Positions 5,222 through 6,188 of a DNA stretch of 6,188 bases are shown one piece after another. The translations under genes were made by a program, and so were the position numbers. Under the pieces are notes generated by a model, which was not told the DNA's origin, made no database searches, and was given only the letters and a program-made list of their open reading frames with translations. How positions within the stretch are numbered: the stretch's first letter is position 1; each line of letters starts with the position of its first letter. Origin of the DNA: an uncultured Chloroflexota bacterium (lineage in GTDB: Bacteria > Chloroflexota > Dehalococcoidia > UBA2247 > RBG-13-53-26); the NCBI GenBank assembly GCA_937860285.1, contig CALMBS010000152.1, positions 1 to 6,188 on the forward strand, read 5' to 3'.

Positions 5222-6188
5222 ATGCATGAGCTGTTCGGGGTCTCGCTGACCACCATCGCCGTGGCGATGGTGGTCCTTTTCGTGCTCACGGGCGCGGTGG
5301 TGGTGAGCCTGGCCCTGCGGTACCGGATCATCTTCAAGCTGGGGGTGAGAAACATACCCCGGCATCCGACCCAGACCGTGCTGATCGTCGTTGGCCTGAT
5401 GCTGAGCACCATCATCATCACTGCCGCCTTTGGGACCGGCGACACCGTGGTGTACACCATCAGGTCCATGGCCGCGGAGTCGCTGGGCAACACCGACGAG
5501 GTGGTCACCGTGCCCAGCCGGAAGGCGGACCCCGACTCGGGCTATTTCGACTACGCCCGTTTCGATGAGATCACCTCTGCCCTCTCCAGCTCCCCCGTGG
5601 ACGGGGTGCTGCCGGTGATCTACGAGGACGTCCCGCTCTTCAATCCCTACCAGCTGCTCAGTGCGCCCAGCGTCAGGCTGTTTGCCCCGGGCCCCCAGTA
5701 CGCCGGCTACACGCACCTGACCACCATCGATGGCCGGCGGGTATCGCTGGAGGACCTTGGCCCCAGTGACGTGTACATCGACCAGGACACCGCCGATGAG
5801 CTGCTGGCCGAGGCCGGCGCCCAGCTGGTGCTCTTCGTTGGCTCGGAGCCCAAGTACGTCCGGCTGGCCGGGGTGGTCGAGGGTGCGTCCTGCGGGTCCC
5901 TGAACTACATCCTGCTCCCCCTTGGCCGGGCGCAGGATTTCTTCGGCCGGACGGGCCAGATAAACGGGGTGTACATCTCCAACAGCGGCAGCGCCCTGGA
6001 CGGGGCGGGGTCCAGCGATGAGATCGCCCGGCAGCTGGAGCCGGTGCTCCTGGACACTGATCTCGAGGTCAATGCGGTGAAGAAGGAGACCCTGCACGAT
6101 GCCGAGATGAGCGGCGCCGTCCTCACCGGCATATTCCTGCTCTTCGGCCTGTTCTGCGTGGCCGCCGGGATACTGCTGGTCTTCCTCA
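5222..6188 (+). CDS. FtsX-like ABC transporter permease, N-terminal part (runs off window)
   Basis: The frame from ATG 5222 is open for 322 codons to the window end, so the C-terminus is missing. Seen: a hydrophobic segment at about 8-33; a basic stretch leading to GVRNIPRHPTQT (41-52); a second hydrophobic segment at about 52-71; a long soluble region (about 72-297) resembling the extracytoplasmic domain of MacB-type permeases; and the start of a third membrane segment from about 298. The (L/V)RNIxR...T phrase before the membrane helix is a hallmark of FtsX-family permeases. It begins 2 bp after the ATPase stop with only a weak ribosome site, so translation is probably coupled. Having two membrane segments before the large domain differs from MacB, which has one. 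The substrate is unknown; membrane lipids, lipoproteins or peptides are family possibilities. Confidence 0.88.
   Translation, partial: MHELFGVSLTTIAVAMVVLFVLTGAVVVSLALRYRIIFKLGVRNIPRHPTQTVLIVVGLMLSTIIITAAFGTGDTVVYTIRSMAAESLGNTDEVVTVPSRKADPDSGYFDYARFDEITSALSSSPVDGVLPVIYEDVPLFNPYQLLSAPSVRLFAPGPQYAGYTHLTTIDGRRVSLEDLGPSDVYIDQDTADELLAEAGAQLVLFVGSEPKYVRLAGVVEGASCGSLNYILLPLGRAQDFFGRTGQINGVYISNSGSALDGAGSSDEIARQLEPVLLDTDLEVNAVKKETLHDAEMSGAVLTGIFLLFGLFCVAAGILLVFL

Noticed and set aside
4577..6097. 506-codon open frame on the minus strand
   Set aside because: It is antisense to the ABC ATPase and permease, whose Walker and signature motifs are intact on the plus strand. It is a composition shadow.

Overview
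The window is bacterial chromosomal DNA with high GC (roughly two thirds by eye). It has two co-directional (+ strand) transcription units, tight gene spacing, and TTG and GTG starts alongside ATG. Nothing fixes the taxon. High GC together with a long FtsX-type permease that has two N-terminal membrane segments would fit Chloroflexota or a deep actinobacterial lineage, but this is only a guess. There are no tRNA or rRNA genes, CRISPR arrays or transposases.

Layout. Positions 1-199 hold four perfect 48-bp tandem repeats plus a 7-bp stub. They run to the window edge and are less GC-rich than the genes. The last copy supplies a -35-like TTGCCA 18 bp upstream of TATTAT, giving a plausible promoter for the first operon. 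Positions 234-4129 are a compact four-gene operon with gaps of 8, 3 and 3 bp: a fold-III PLP ornithine/diaminopimelate-type decarboxylase, spermidine synthase (speE), a site-2-protease-like M50 membrane metalloprotease with a C-terminal CBS pair, and an alpha/beta hydrolase. Positions 4130-4529 are a 400-bp gap with a perfect TATAAT, hairpins and a terminator-like structure. Positions 4530-6188 hold a MacB/LolD-type ABC ATPase followed, after 2 bp, by an FtsX-like permease that runs off the window.

How the genes fit together. The decarboxylase probably makes a diamine (putrescine if it acts on ornithine). SpeE would then transfer aminopropyl from decarboxylated S-adenosylmethionine to give spermidine and methylthioadenosine. 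No AdoMet decarboxylase (speD) is visible, so it must be encoded elsewhere. The protease and hydrolase are not textbook polyamine genes, and their coupling to speE is the most interesting context signal. CBS domains bind adenosyl ligands, and SpeE consumes and releases such compounds. The ABC pair looks like a separate unit exporting, or mechanically acting on, an envelope substrate.

The main points for follow-up are the repeat array, the decarboxylase's substitution of Ser at the usual PLP-binding Glu of the EPGR motif, the protease-CBS/SpeE link, and the structured 4130-4529 gap. I do not see a clear-cut new defence or mobile system here.
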